From Aciduliprofundum sp. MAR08-339 (GTDB taxonomy: Archaea > Thermoplasmatota > Thermoplasmata > Thermoplasmatales > Aciduliprofundaceae), in contig NC_019942.1 of the NCBI RefSeq assembly GCF_000327505.1, positions 1,178,001-1,242,000 on the forward strand: a stretch of 64,000 bases of DNA, read 5' to 3'. A program made the translations under genes and the position numbers. This document shows, one piece after another, positions 63,651 through 64,000 of this stretch. The notes under the pieces were generated by a model. It had not been told where the DNA came from. It saw only the letters and a program-made list of their open reading frames with translations, and searched no databases. Every line of letters begins with the position of its first letter. The stretch's first letter is position 1.

Positions 63651-63778
63651 TTGTCATACATCAGGTCCAAGAATGGATAATATTGGAGACTTTTGTCATA
63701 AAAAGTCATACATTTATTTTGATTTTTCTGAAAAGATGGGTGAAATTCAAATTTTCTAAAAACATTTTGTCATAAAAA
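63651..63778. promoter_or_regulatory. Direct repeats TTGTCATA upstream of an RHH regulator gene
   Basis: TTTTGTCATAAAAA occurs twice in the same orientation (63691-63704 and 63765-63778). A related TTGTCATACAT (63651-63661) and AGTCATACATTT (63704-63715) add two more. All share GTCATA. They lie between the SCP2 gene and the ribbon-helix-helix gene, before its TATA (CTTTATATA, 63807-63815). Confidence 0.6.
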
Positions 63779-63862
63779 TATTAAAATTTTATGCAATAAT
63801 GAAAAACTTTATATATTCTTTTGTACATATCTTCCATACCAACAAGGGCAAAGGGTGTATGA

Positions 63863-64000
63863 ATGAATGGAACAAGGTTAACAATAAGGCTCTCGGACGT
63901 GGAATTGGATGAAATTGATGATTTTATGGCAAGGCACCCCGAATACAGGAGCAGATCAGAGTTCATAAGAACTGCGCTTATGGAGTACATAAAGATGGCT
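63863..64000 (+). CDS. Ribbon-helix-helix (CopG/NikR-like) transcription regulator, partial
   Basis: The first 46 residues are visible: TRLTIRLSDVELDEIDDF forms the DNA-reading strand and first helix, and SRSEFIRTALMEYI the second. This is the N-terminal domain of RHH regulators, some of which bind metals in a C-terminal domain not in the window. GGGTG precedes the ATG at 63863. The direct repeats upstream suggest autoregulation. Confidence 0.85.
   Translation, partial: MNGTRLTIRLSDVELDEIDDFMARHPEYRSRSEFIRTALMEYIKMA

Overview
The window looks like a chromosomal segment of a thermophilic euryarchaeon near the Thermoplasmata/DHVE2 (Aciduliprofundum-like) lineage; that placement is an inference. 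The domain Archaea is supported by archaeal primase (PriS and PriL), GatD/GatE amidotransferase, ribosomal proteins L7Ae, S28e, L24e and S17e, TYW3, TruD, a TIP49-type ATPase, an intron-containing tRNA-Asn, and many genes with a TATA box about 25-30 bases before an ATG and no Shine-Dalgarno (leaderless style). Distal operon genes usually have GGTGA or GGAGG motifs.

Layout. 1-4.6 kb: a dpp/opp peptide importer operon entered at the end of its binding protein. 4.7-8.5 kb: a methyltransferase, an OB-fold protein, TYW3, and S17e with PriS on the minus strand. 8.6-12.7 kb: an ECF importer (DUF4430 lipid-anchored-like protein, T component, double ATPase, S component). 12.6-16.3 kb: truD-ndk-L24e-S28e-L7Ae, and ftsZ with a striking pair of palindromes at its promoter. 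16.4-25.6 kb: a CBS/HPF-like fusion, TldD/PmbA, a carboxyltransferase lacking its biotin domain, tRNA-His followed after 4 bases by priL, an archaetidylinositol-phosphate-type synthase and an AK6 kinase. 25.6-30.4 kb: a 1599-residue cell-surface C25 peptidase. 30.5-41.5 kb: gatE, gatD, an Lhr helicase, a TIP49 ATPase, glutamate dehydrogenase, tRNA-Gln with a tandem tRNA remnant, and a glycosyltransferase with a ferritin-like tail.

41.5-51.7 kb: an AT-rich defence island, a tightly overlapping four-gene operon brxP-brxC-pglZ-brxL on the minus strand. This is the gene set of a type 4 BREX system, which has a DndC-like PAPS-reductase protein in place of a methyltransferase. Related imperfect palindromes (attC-like) flank it on both sides.

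51.7-53.8 kb: a gene-poor accessory zone with a zinc-ribbon gene, a phased CTAAAC array, inverted repeats, and three fragments of broken genes, one of them a decayed copy of the carboxyltransferase found at 21 kb. 53.8-64 kb: a large soluble PAS/GAF histidine kinase, an MBL-fold RNase J-like protein, two adjacent CARF-like regulators without any CRISPR nearby, a secreted papain-like hydrolase, tRNA-Asn, moaA, an MscS channel, a cobalamin adenosyltransferase, an SCP2 protein, and the start of a ribbon-helix-helix regulator preceded by direct repeats.

All functions are read from sequence motifs by eye; no database search was run.
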